A DNA stretch of 64,000 bases from Monarcha castaneiventris obscurior (Eukaryota; Chordata; Aves; Passeriformes; Monarchidae): assembly GCA_026261815.1 (NCBI GenBank), contig JAMPIT010000417.1, positions 7,535,501-7,599,500 of the forward strand, given 5' to 3'. A program made the translations under genes and the position numbers. Position 1 is the first letter of the stretch. Each line of letters begins with the position of its first letter. Positions 47,724 to 64,000 of the stretch are shown here, piece by piece. The notes under the pieces were generated by a model that worked only from the letters and a program-made list of their open reading frames with translations, did no database searches and was not told the origin of the DNA.

Positions 47724-47885
47724 ATGAAATTTCATGAAATGAAATTTTGGAACTCCGTTTCAGGAAAGGAAATGAAACGAAAATTCATCGAATGACCTTT
47801 TTTGAAATTTCATGAAACTGAGTGAAATTTTGAAATTTCGCGAAATGCCGCTGAATGAAATGGAATGGAGTGAAATGAAATGAAC
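47724..47885. repeat. GAAAT-rich palindromic tract
   Basis: About 160 bp is built largely from GAAAT/ATTTC words. The 15-mer TGAAATTTCATGAAA, which contains a perfect 10-bp palindrome, occurs at 47725-47739 and 47803-47817. Confidence 0.8.
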
Positions 47886-47943
47886 ATTATCCGCCATGAC
47901 CGGTGACCGTGAGCACTGAAGTTCCCCACAAGCCCCGCCAGAT

Positions 47944-47997
47944 GGTTTATACGGTTTATATGGTTTATACGGTTTATAGGGTTTATATGGTTTATAC
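47944..47997. repeat. Six tandem copies of a 9-mer GGTTTATAN
   Basis: Copies start at 47944, 47953, 47962, 47971, 47980 and 47989 and differ only in the last base (C, T, C, G, T, C). The reverse complement of each contains TATAAA. The array ends ~130 bp upstream of the presumed RPL3 start site. Confidence 0.95.
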
Positions 47998-48059
47998 GTT
48001 GTGGTTTCTCCGCGCATCGCTGCCCGCGCACCTTTGTGGCCGCGCTCGCCGCCCGTAGC

Positions 48060-48130
48060 GCCGCGCGCCCTCTCGCGAGCGCGGGGCGGGGCGCTTATAA
48101 AGGCTGCGCGCGGCGCGGGCGGCCCTTCCG
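48060..48130 (+). promoter_or_regulatory. RPL3: RPL3 core promoter
   Basis: In order: TCTCGCGAGC at 48071-48080 (nine of ten bases of the CGCG/BANP promoter motif), a GC box, a TATA-like TTATAAAG at 48095-48102, and a pyrimidine tract CCCTTCC at 48123-48129. The pyrimidine tract lies at the right distance to hold a 5'-TOP start, typical of ribosomal-protein genes (start near 48,125). The surrounding CpG island extends to ~48,400. Confidence 0.75.
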
Positions 48131-48148
48131 GCGCGGCGCCTGGACAAG

Positions 48149-54983
<6,835 letters not shown>

Positions 54984-55025
54984 TGTGTGGAAGGGTCCTA
55001 TGGCCTGTGTGCTCTCAGACCAAAA

Positions 55026-55031
55026 AATAAA
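55026..55031 (+). terminator. RPL3: RPL3 poly-A signal AATAAA
   Basis: A canonical hexamer 43 nt after the stop gives the very short 3' UTR usual for ribosomal-protein mRNAs. Cleavage is expected near 55,045-55,050, ahead of a T/G-rich stretch. Confidence 0.85.
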
Positions 55032-58000
55032 TATTTTAAAGAAATTAACTTTGCCTCTTGGTATATTCATTGCTGTGTCAAGCCTGGTACTCTGACTGCA
55101 GGTTCTAATTGTGCATCAAACCAAAGAAGCAAGTAAAGCTGTAGTTCATTGAGCATCCACCTTATGGCAGGGCTCCTGTAAAAAGAATGAAGCTGTTGTT
55201 GCTGGTTTTGGAGAGCAAAGATTGTGCGTCAGAGCAAGGCTTCTCTGGTTGTGTGAAACAGTAAATCAGCAGGGGCCCTAAATGTGTTTGCAGTTGCTGA
55301 GGTATTAGTCCACATGTCGGTCCTCTCTTGGGTGGACAGAGAGCTTTGAGTCAAATGGGTTTAAAAATAAACCAGGCCGTTCAAACCACTAAATTTTAGG
55401 TAGCTGGCAGGTGCTGGTTGTTGCCATGGAAACCTTCCAATTTCTCTGTGGGCAGGGACTGTAACCTGCACACTTTGCAAGTGCAGTTTGTTGCTGTCCC
55501 TGAGAGCAACAGCAGGCAGCAGGTATTCTGAAAAATCCCAGCCTCCCAAGAGCTGGCTATTCCTGAATACGTGTAGTTCCCCTGGAGAAAAGTGACAGGA
55601 AGCAAGCCTGCCTGGGCGGGGAGGAGGATCTGCATCCCACCCTCGGAGGGGGAGAGCTGTGAGTGCCGCTGGTGTTGTGTTACTGCCTGACTCAAAATAC
55701 CCTGCTGGCTCCCGGGGAGAGGGCTTGGTGTGTCCTTCACTGACCATAATTGGAGACACGGCAGCGATGGAGGCAGTAACTCCAGGCTTGCACACCAGAG
55801 TGTAGCACTGCCCTGAAACGGGCCTAGGCTGGCCCTAGTTGCTCTTACCTGAAGTGGGGAAAGGTGGGATGTAGAGATTTTTTTTCCTGAGGTGGTGCAT
55901 GAGACCCTTCTAAGGGTTAAAAGGTTGCAAGAAGGAGGAAAAACATTTACCTTGTTTCCCTAGAAACCAGACTGGATGACTGAAAGAGCTGCCTGGCTCC
56001 CTGTCAGCTTCATTTAACACATGAACCTGCTGGCTGATTTCAGCCAAGTGAAATAAGAGGTCTCACCTGCTGATTTCTTCCCACCCCCCCCAAGTCTCAA
56101 ATTGGCAGGTAGGTGGAGAAACACCTTAAATTAGTATTCCTCTGACACAGAAAAGTGGAATTCACAGCCTTTGTCCTTCCTGAGCCTGCAGTTTTATGGG
56201 CAGCTCTGACGAGTGAGGTTTTTTCCCCTCACCTGTTAGCCTTGGGTGGGCTTTTCACTTTTTAAAGCTGGTATGTACTAGCTGGCTGGGAAGGGCGTGG
56301 CTCTGAGCCTGCCCTGCCTGCTGCTGCTTCCATCTCACCAGTCAGATACATCCAAGGGATTTGGGATTATCCAGATAAATGGGTGTGTTGGGGGTGAGCA
56401 TCCATGACAAACTGTGGACTACCTTGACGAAAATCTCTAAAAGCACTTCATTTTATCATCCCTTGTGGGAGCTCTGGAACGCTGCTGATTTTATTTTGAA
56501 GTGACAGTGGTAGCAGATGGAATTTTTAGTCAAATTGGCACCTAAGTAGGTGGAAGCAGTCCTGAAGGAATGTCATTGTTGAAGATGCTCGGCGTGTGTC
56601 TGGCAGGAGGAGTTACTTTGTCTTGGAACCCAGTGCCAGACTTGGGTTTGTTTGTTTTTGCAGCGATTGTTGCTGACTGATAAAACAGCGGATGGTGGGG
56701 GAAAAAACCCCGCAAAAGCGGTTTCCTGGAATCCCGGGGGCATCCAACGTCAGGAGGTGGCGCTCTTTCCTCTGTAGACCGAGGGCTGGCTGATGGGACT
56801 GGCCTGGAGAAAAACCCTGCTTAGCCGGGGCACCCGGGCTCTGTGAGTCCCCTCGGCCCCTCTGAGGGCTCCCTGGAGCCCCACGGCAGCACCCGGCTGC
56901 TTTCCTGGGGAGCTCCTGGGAACCTGGTTTGGGACGTCCCTGCCGAGCCATGTGGGTGGGGAGTGAAGCCATGGGATACCAAGCTGGCTTTGGCAAAGCC
57001 TCCTGCTCCTAAAACCTAGGTCCACCCTGCAACCCTCATCTTGCAGCCTTCCTGCTCCTGCAAAGCATGTGTCCTCTGTTTTGGGGACAATCCCCGGTGC
57101 CACAGGCAGCGATTGTTGCAGGTCACACATTGGTCCAGCAGCTTCTGAGAGCCAAGAAATGTTTTAAGGGTGACTTACGCTCTTTTTTAAATGACTTTGA
57201 GCTTTTTATTTTTGGCACTGTCATCTCATATCCCGCAGCTCCATGAATGCTGTGGTGGTGGCTGCTTGAGCGCATCTTCTCTGCTCCAAAATGTCCAACA
57301 ACCTCCTAGCCCAGTCAGAAAAGATCCCACACCCTGGTGATGCTCAGAGCAACCCGAGAGCCACAGGAGGACAGGGACTGCCCTGACCCTGCTGCAATAA
57401 TATCAGATGCCGTGGGAATGTGCCCTGTCCCAGCTGGCGGTGGGAGGGCTGCGGCTGGGAAGCGGGACTGGGTTTCACCCCCAGCACCCGGTGCTCCCCA
57501 GCTGCCGGCGGTGCAGGGGCTGGGACCCGGCGCTCCCGGGTGGGGGCTGCTTTTCCAGCAGCATCTGGCCCCAGCGCTGCTGCCTCTTTTCCTCGCCGAA
57601 GATGAAACGAGATGCAGCTGTGATGCTGGAGCGGAGACCTTAGAAGTGTGTCAGGATGCCTGGGGGGGGGGAAAAAAAATTGGGTTCAAGTTGGAGGTCT
57701 TGGCTCCCGCAGTCAGCTTCACAAGTGGCCCAGCTGACACCCTGCCTTCCCACCCCGGCCCCTGCCTTTGATCCCAGTGACAAGCAGGGAGCTTCAAGTA
57801 TGCTCGATGGGGGAGAAGGGCTGACGAAGGTGCCCCGGGGGAGCCACGGCCGGGTTCACGCACCGCGGCAGCTTTTCTGCCAGAGCAGCTCTGCCGGGCT
57901 GTTCCGAGGGCGGCGTGTGTTTGATTTGCAGCCCCCCCAGCCTGAGGACTTCTTTTGTACCTGACAGCTTGCTGGCTTCTCACCAACCCTTAGAAGTGCC

Positions 58001-60469
58001 TGTGGGACCTGGGGGCATGGATGTGGTGGGGAGTGGTTCCCCACAGAGGCACTCCCTGCGTGGGGCACGGGGGTGGCAGTCAGCCCTGCTCCAGGGCTGC
58101 AGCTCCCGGTACCAAGGCAAAGCCAAAGCTGAAGTTCCCCCACTCCCATGGCCACCAGGGCCTTCTTGGCATGGAGATGTCAGTAGTCTTGGTGCAGCAC
58201 TGCTCCCTGGCTGGGCATGGGACTTATGGGAGCCCACATGAGTTTTGGGAAGTCTTTTCTTTCCTTCCCCCAGCATGGTGTGGGGGAATCACGTGTTTCT
58301 GTGGCGACTGATGGGTGCACTGAGGAAGACTAAATTTATGTTCTACAGTCTCCCAACTTCCCCAAAACACTGTGGGGCTGTCCTGCCCTCCCAGTAGGGA
58401 CAGCCCCTCTGCCAGGGTCCCCTGGATGCCCAGGTGCCACCCAGCTCCCCACAAGCCCCAAAGCACTCTGGTGTCAGGCAGCACTCTTGGTAGCGTGTGG
58501 CATCAAATTCAAACCCAAGGATTGAACCAGGGAAAGACATACACCCGGATCTGACTTGGAGACCTACGGGACACAGGGACACCTCTCTGAGACTGTCCAC
58601 TGGGCTCAGGCATCACTTCACACCCAACTGCCACATCACAGGGCTTTTTAAATACGTATTTTTAAGCTTCTTTATTGACACTAGTGGCAGCAGAGACTGA
58701 ATTAAGCCAACAGGGGCTGTTCCCGCTGGGCACAGCCATGCAGGTGGTCAGTGAGAGAAGCTACCCCCACATGTATCATTCCACAGGGATAATTCCCCCC
58801 TCACCTTTGTGGCTGGAGCTGTCTGCTGTGTGCTCTGCTCCTGTTTGCCACTGTATTCAAGGGGTGGATGGAAACCAAAGCTCATTATTCCCCTTGGGAA
58901 TCAGCCAGCAACAGGGGCTCTGGCAGGCCAGGTCGGCGAGGAGCTGTTGATGGTGGAGGTATTTATAATCTTTGTTTGGTTCCAGCAAGGCTGGACGCCC
59001 ACTCCCGCTTCCCTCCATACAATAAGATCAAACAGCTCCGGGACATTTCCTTGCTCCTTGCAGATGAAATTCTTGCATCTGCCGACCTGCTCCGCCCTGC
59101 CTGGAGGGTTGCTGCAGCCTCTTCCTTCACTTGAAGACCTGGAGGGTTGCTGCTGCTGTTTCTTTTGCCCCTAAACTGGGGATTTGCTCATTTTTCCCAT
59201 CTCACTCCCCTCCATTCTCAGAGCTTATGGGTGAGGGGTACAGGACTAGGACTGTGGCACCTTCCCCACCTCAGCTTCATTCCCTCTCCCCCTTCTGAAG
59301 GACCTCAGCTGTGTTTGGTGGATCACATGTGGGCTTTGCCCATGGATGTCACTGCAGCCGAGGCAAGAAAGCAGGAGTATGCTTGCCCATGGCAAGGGCA
59401 AAGTGCCTGGCAGGAGCTTGTATCTGTTCCACACCTCCATCCTCTTCTTTGGTGCCTGGTCCCGGTGCCAAGCAGGGATAAGGAGGGGGTGAGGTCCTAG
59501 GAAGGCAGCACACCTGTGCTGGGCAGGTTGTCTGTGTCATGGATGTGGAGGCAGGATGTACATCCTTGCCGTTGGAACCTCTTGCTGCTGGCCTCATCCC
59601 AGCCCGAGGCCCTCAACATGCAGCCATGCTGGGGATCTCACCAGACCCTTCCACCGAAGGCCATTTTGCTCTGGGGATCCCTCCCAGGGGCTCAGCAATG
59701 CAAGACCACCACCACCACTGCTGCCAGAGATGCAGGAGGGACAGTGTGCAGCACCCCTGGGGAGGTGACACTGAACACTGGCAAAGGCCAACTGCCCCCC
59801 AGGCTCTGCTTGAGGCAGAGTGGGATCATCCCCTGGCACCCAGCCACTGGCAAATACCAGCCCTGATTCACCTGCCTTCTCTCCAAGAGAGGTTTTCCTG
59901 CCAGGCAGGAGCAGGCCCCAGGGATACCAGCCAGCTGGTTGAAGCTGTGGCTGGCCATACCCCAAGCCATGCCGTGCTGTCCCATCCATCTCCCAAGGAG
60001 GTTTCCATTCCCCTCTCCAAGCAGGAGTCTTCCCAGGTGTCCCCGGTATTGAGGGGCTGCTGGTGTGGCAGGGGAGCCTGGCTGTGGGCAGGAGACACAG
60101 CTGCTTTGCATGTCCCCCCTCAGAGCACAGCTGGTGCTCAATCTTTCAACAGGCCCCTGTGATCTAGGGGTGAATTATGGGTGTCAGGCTTGGGGCAGCC
60201 AAGAAGGGATTTTCAGGGGGAAGGTGGCAGGGAGCAGCACGTGTGGGTGGCTGGAGAAGGACAGAGCAGGGTGGTCCATAGCTGGATTTTGGTACCTTCA
60301 CAGCATTTCCGTGTGGAGTATGACAGGGTTTCAGGCTGTGCTTGGAGGGCCAAAATGCACATCACCCCCAGTTCGAGCATTTTGGCATCCCTTCTTCTTC
60401 AACCCGAGCCTTCATCCCAAAAGGAAACCCTCAGTGCTGTCCCCCCATGCCTCCCTGCTCCTCCTCCTT

Positions 60470-60740
60470 GCCCCCGGGGCGCTGAGCTGGGTCTCTGCGG
60501 CGCGGAGCGTGGGATGTGTGCCAGAGGAAACAGCGGAGACGGCGGCGGGGCAGGGACCCAGGTGTGAACCCACACAGGTAGCGGGGCCGTGACTCAGCCA
60601 GCCGAGAGAAAGCGCCGCGGTGCCCCGGCTGCGGGCACGGCCGGCCCGGGAGGGCTCCGGCGGGGAACCAGACGCGCCACTGGCCTCACTGCTCGCCCGC
60701 GGTTTGCTGCAGCAGCCGGGCTTGGCTGCCCCGGGGCTGC
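60470..60740. promoter_or_regulatory. Orphan CpG-rich island
   Basis: A CpG-dense block with GC boxes and a TGACTCAGC (AP-1/MARE-type) site near 60,591, 5.4 kb beyond RPL3 and not attached to any exon that I can identify. It could be an enhancer, a non-coding RNA promoter or an upstream first exon. Confidence 0.45.
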
Positions 60741-61934
60741 TGGGGTGCAGGGCACTGAGCTTTCACCTTTAGCTCGTTTCATTTCCATGGGAAAAAGCAC
60801 CTCTTTCCCCTGGAGACCCCAAGAGATGCACGTACCCCAAAGATTTTCCATCCCTGGGTCCAGCCTAGTGTCAGAATCTGACGGGGTCCAACCATGGAGA
60901 CCCTTTCTCCTTGCAGGCAACCTTCCCTGCTCCTTCTCTTTCTCTGCAAAGAGTTAAATCTCTCTCCAATTCAGCACCTTTTCCCCTCCCTCCTGCCCCC
61001 GGGATAATGTTTAACCGAGCTCATTGCTAATTAAATATCGATGACCTCAGGCAGGTTTTGTTATCGTCTGGAAACACCTGATGCATGTGTCACCAGAAAG
61101 AGTTTTTCTTGTCTCAAGCACACCGGCAATCCTTGAACTCATGTTGGCTTTTCCCTTCCCACCCCGCCGGCCGCCCCTGCCCATGGGCACCGAGGCTTTG
61201 CTGGCAACCGAGCGACTCCGACTGGTGTGGGCTTGTTGTAGCCACTCCTAATCACAAGGGACAGACACCATGGGAAGGAAAGTTTTATTCCTCCTTTCCT
61301 TTCCCAAAGCATGGCCATTGCTGCCCACCACCTGCAGCCAAACAAGCACAGCTTGAACTCGGTGGACTTCCCTCTTCTGGGCTGAGTCTATTCTTTCCCA
61401 CCTCCTATGAGCATGGGGATGACCCAGCTTGGAGCTTGGCTCTCCAAAATATCTCCTGGGATTTCCCAGGGGAGCAGTGAAGTCCCACAAGGAAAACTCC
61501 CGATTCCTTCTTCCCCTGTCCCCGAGGGCAGGCTTGGAGCAACACTGCCAGGATGAGCAGGCAGGAGCCAAAACCCTTAAAGGCTGCAATGGAGAATGGG
61601 ATAGAAAAAAAAGGGAGCAATAGAGAAAGACAGCGAGAAAAGGGAGGCTGCGAAGGGTTAGAGATGTTCTGGGAAGGGGTTGCGAGTACATTTTAGGCAA
61701 GATGGACTTTTATAAGGCAGAGCCGTATCCTAGATGGGTTTGGGACAGCTGTCCCCCTGAGCTGGATGTGTGGAAGTAGAGGGGACTCCTCAGGAACTGC
61801 ACGGCAGCTGGGGTTTCCTGCCAGGTCCACCAGCCTTGTGAACAGCCTCTGAACCTTTCTACTCAAGGAGGTCTCTCAGCCCTGCAAAAATTCTCGGGGG
61901 TGGTTTTCTTTGTGGTGAGGAGCAGAGGCTTTGC

Positions 61935-61967
61935 TGACATCATTTTCACACTCTGCGGTATAAATAG
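61935..61967 (+). promoter_or_regulatory. CRE-like site plus TATA box, candidate promoter
   Basis: TGACATCA (61935-61942) stands 16 bp before a canonical TATAAATAG (61959-61967). Downstream there is no open frame that I recognise, so any transcript would be non-coding or a 5' leader. Confidence 0.3.
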
Positions 61968-64000
61968 CCAACCTGAAAAACAAAGGAAAACTCCCCATGA
62001 AGACCATGTAAGGCAGAGCTACAGTTGCACCATTTATTTATTCGCTCGCCGTAGCTATTTCCTGCCTCTGTTGGTCAGAGACCTCCTGTGTTGGCCAAAA
62101 ATCAGATTTCCTCCCTTGCCAGGAATTTATGGATCAGCGGCCCTGATGGTAACGAAATTACAACCCCCTGGCCCTGACAGGTCAAACTCCTGTCCACAGT
62201 TGGCCTCTGTCCCACCAGTTGCTCCAAGGCCCAGCACATCTGCTGGGCATCTACGGGGTAGGGCAGTGGTGATCTCCCCTTGGAACTGCCAAGGTCAGGG
62301 CTGAGGCTGGAAGGTTCAGTAAGACTGGAGGAATCAGTGAGGCTGGAGGCAGTATCTTGCTCCCTCCATCAGCTCTGCAAGGCTGCTGTTAGCTGGATGT
62401 TGCAGCAGGCAGGACATCTTCAGTCTCTAGGACCTCTCCTGGGTTGCACCCCCTCCAAGCCACCCAGAGCCGCAGTGGGAAGCAGATGCCGTGTTAGAGT
62501 GGAGCATGCTGGAAAGGTTTCCAGGCCCTAAAGCCCGGGGGGTGCCACTAGGGCACACCCAGAGTGGGTTTTTGCTGTCCCCCAGTCTGCAGGTCCCTGC
62601 CGTGCGAGGCAAAGGGAGCACTTGGTCAGGGACGAGCGCAGCACCTGGGAGGGGGAGGGCGGCGCAGACACGGAGCCGGCTTGTTCAACAAGCTGGAGCG
62701 TGGCTGCAGATGCACCTTCTCCAGGCTCCAGCTGTGCTCCGGCTCTGCAGCTCCTTCCCAGTGCTTGCTGCTGCCTCCAGACCTGCCAGCAGATCAGTCT
62801 GTGCATGTGCTTCCTCGCTCGCTCCAGGCACCATCAGCCAGGCTCGCTCCAGCCCCTTCTTCCCTTGCCCCAGCTGTGCCGGCCAGCTTTGCATGGAGTG
62901 AAGTGGGCGAAGCTTCCCCCGTGGCTGGAGCTCCTCGGCAGGAAGGTGGTGGCCAGCAGCTGGGGGTGGGACCTCCTTCAGAAGATCCAGGCAAACATTT
63001 TGAGCCCTGGGTGAGGGTTCCCTGAATTTCAGACCTCTATGTGGGATGCCAAGCAATCCCAGCTCTCCTTTTGGCATGCCTGGCGTGGAGGGGCGGATGC
63101 ACCGGTCCAGGACTGCTGTTGCTGCATGGGAGCAGGACTGCAGGCATTGGCTCCCTTGGTGCTGCCTGTAAGCCAGAGCTGCCTCCTGCTCTGTTCATGG
63201 ATGAAGACAGACTGGAATTACCCTTGCCTGCTCCCCAAAAATGCTCTGTCCCTTGGGAAATGGAGCTGGGTTGGCAAGGGAGATCACGGCGTGGTACCTT
63301 GTTGCTCTGCTGACTGCTGATGGGGACAGGAGCTGGGAACAGTGGGGACAGTGAGGGTCAGAGCTGCTTTGCCTGGCCACCGTGGCCAAGGCGTGGGGAT
63401 GGAAGGACCTGCTGGCATGGAGCAGTTCCCCTTTCTGGCTGCTGGCTCCCCTGCCTGAAATCCCCCCTGTGCACAAGTAGCCCCAGGGGCAGGGATGAGA
63501 GGGGTGCCAAAGGTTGGTGTGAGCTGCTTGGAGGTCTGACTCTAGGGAGGGTCCTGTCCAGAGGACTGTCTCCTTGGTCATTGTTATCAGGATAATTCTC
63601 CAGCTGCTCGAATCCTGTTTTTGTGCTGGTGTTGCCTGGCTCTACGGGAGTGAGGGGGGAGAAACACAGGAAACGGTAGCGACGGAAGCAGAATCATCTC
63701 CTGGAGGGAGCGAAGAGCTGCTGACGCCACTGAGGGGAACAAAGAGATTCAGAAGGAGTTACCCATGTGCTTGTGCTGGAGACAACCCAGACAAGCAGTC
63801 TCGGTCCCAGCTTACAGCACACCTCACGCCCTTCCAGCACGCTGCACCTCCATCTCCCCTGGCCCAACCCCCTGCACTGAGTTCTGGGGTGCAAAGAGGC
63901 CTCGGGGGGCCCAGGTGAGGAGAGGAGGCAGCTGTGAACTAGCGCTGTCGGATGTTCTCGTCATGGAGAAGCCCTGGAGAGGGTGACCCGGGGGATGTCC

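Larger units (their letters stand above)
55051..64000. other. Non-coding flank downstream of RPL3
   Basis: No recognisable coding exon. By synteny this leads toward PDGFB, whose signal-peptide exon I do not find here. Open frames in this region follow GC-rich composition and have no supporting splice sites or homology that I recognise. Possible regulatory blocks are listed separately. Confidence 0.6.

Noticed and set aside
55051..64000. PDGFB coding exon
   Set aside because: Expected by synteny, but no signal-peptide or cystine-knot exon is seen; the gene must start beyond the window.

Overview
The window is a vertebrate nuclear locus and almost certainly avian. Coding exons are short and separated by GT-AG introns, promoters sit in CpG islands, and the interspersed repeats are mostly CR1-type LINE 3' ends, the dominant repeat of bird genomes, plus one or two endogenous-retrovirus LTR fragments. 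Three genes can be reconstructed exon by exon, each with a complete reading frame: TAB1 (minus strand, 11 coding exons, 502 aa), SYNGR1 (minus strand, 4 coding exons, 233 aa) and RPL3 (plus strand, 10 coding exons, 403 aa). Their order and orientation match the mammalian block PDGFB-RPL3-SYNGR1-TAB1-MGAT3 (human 22q13.1), read here in reverse. MGAT3 should therefore lie off the left edge and PDGFB off the right edge. Neither coding sequence is visible inside the window.

Layout. 1-11,970: non-coding sequence downstream of TAB1, with one CR1 scrap, a poly-T tract and a perfect hairpin. 11,970-20,840: TAB1, ending in a GC-rich promoter with a YY1-type motif over the start codon. 20,960-26,150: intergenic, with a ~500 bp CR1 and a perfect 12-bp inverted repeat. 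26,150-45,750: SYNGR1, with a ~4.1 kb 3' UTR, a CR1 and two LTR-like segments in introns, and a CpG-island promoter. 45,750-48,120: the ~2.4 kb head-to-head interval between SYNGR1 and RPL3, unusually rich in repeats (G-quadruplex-prone tract, CR1, 52-bp minisatellite, GAAAT-rich palindromic tract, and six copies of a 9-mer just upstream of RPL3). 48,125-55,050: RPL3, with SNORD43 and a SNORD83-type snoRNA in introns 3 and 5, a further unassigned box C/D candidate in intron 3, and a cryptic acceptor in intron 3 that would create a poison exon. 55,050-64,000: no recognisable gene, but an orphan CpG-rich island, a TATA/CRE cluster and an AT-rich block of transcription-factor-like motifs.

The genes are neighbours by ancestry, not a functional pathway. 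TAB1 is a kinase adaptor (TAK1/p38 signalling), SYNGR1 is a synaptic-vesicle tetraspan protein, and RPL3 is a large-subunit ribosomal protein whose introns carry rRNA-modification guide RNAs. I found no new multi-gene system. The most interesting unexplained signals are the snoRNA/poison-exon arrangement in RPL3 intron 3 and the repeats at the RPL3 promoter.
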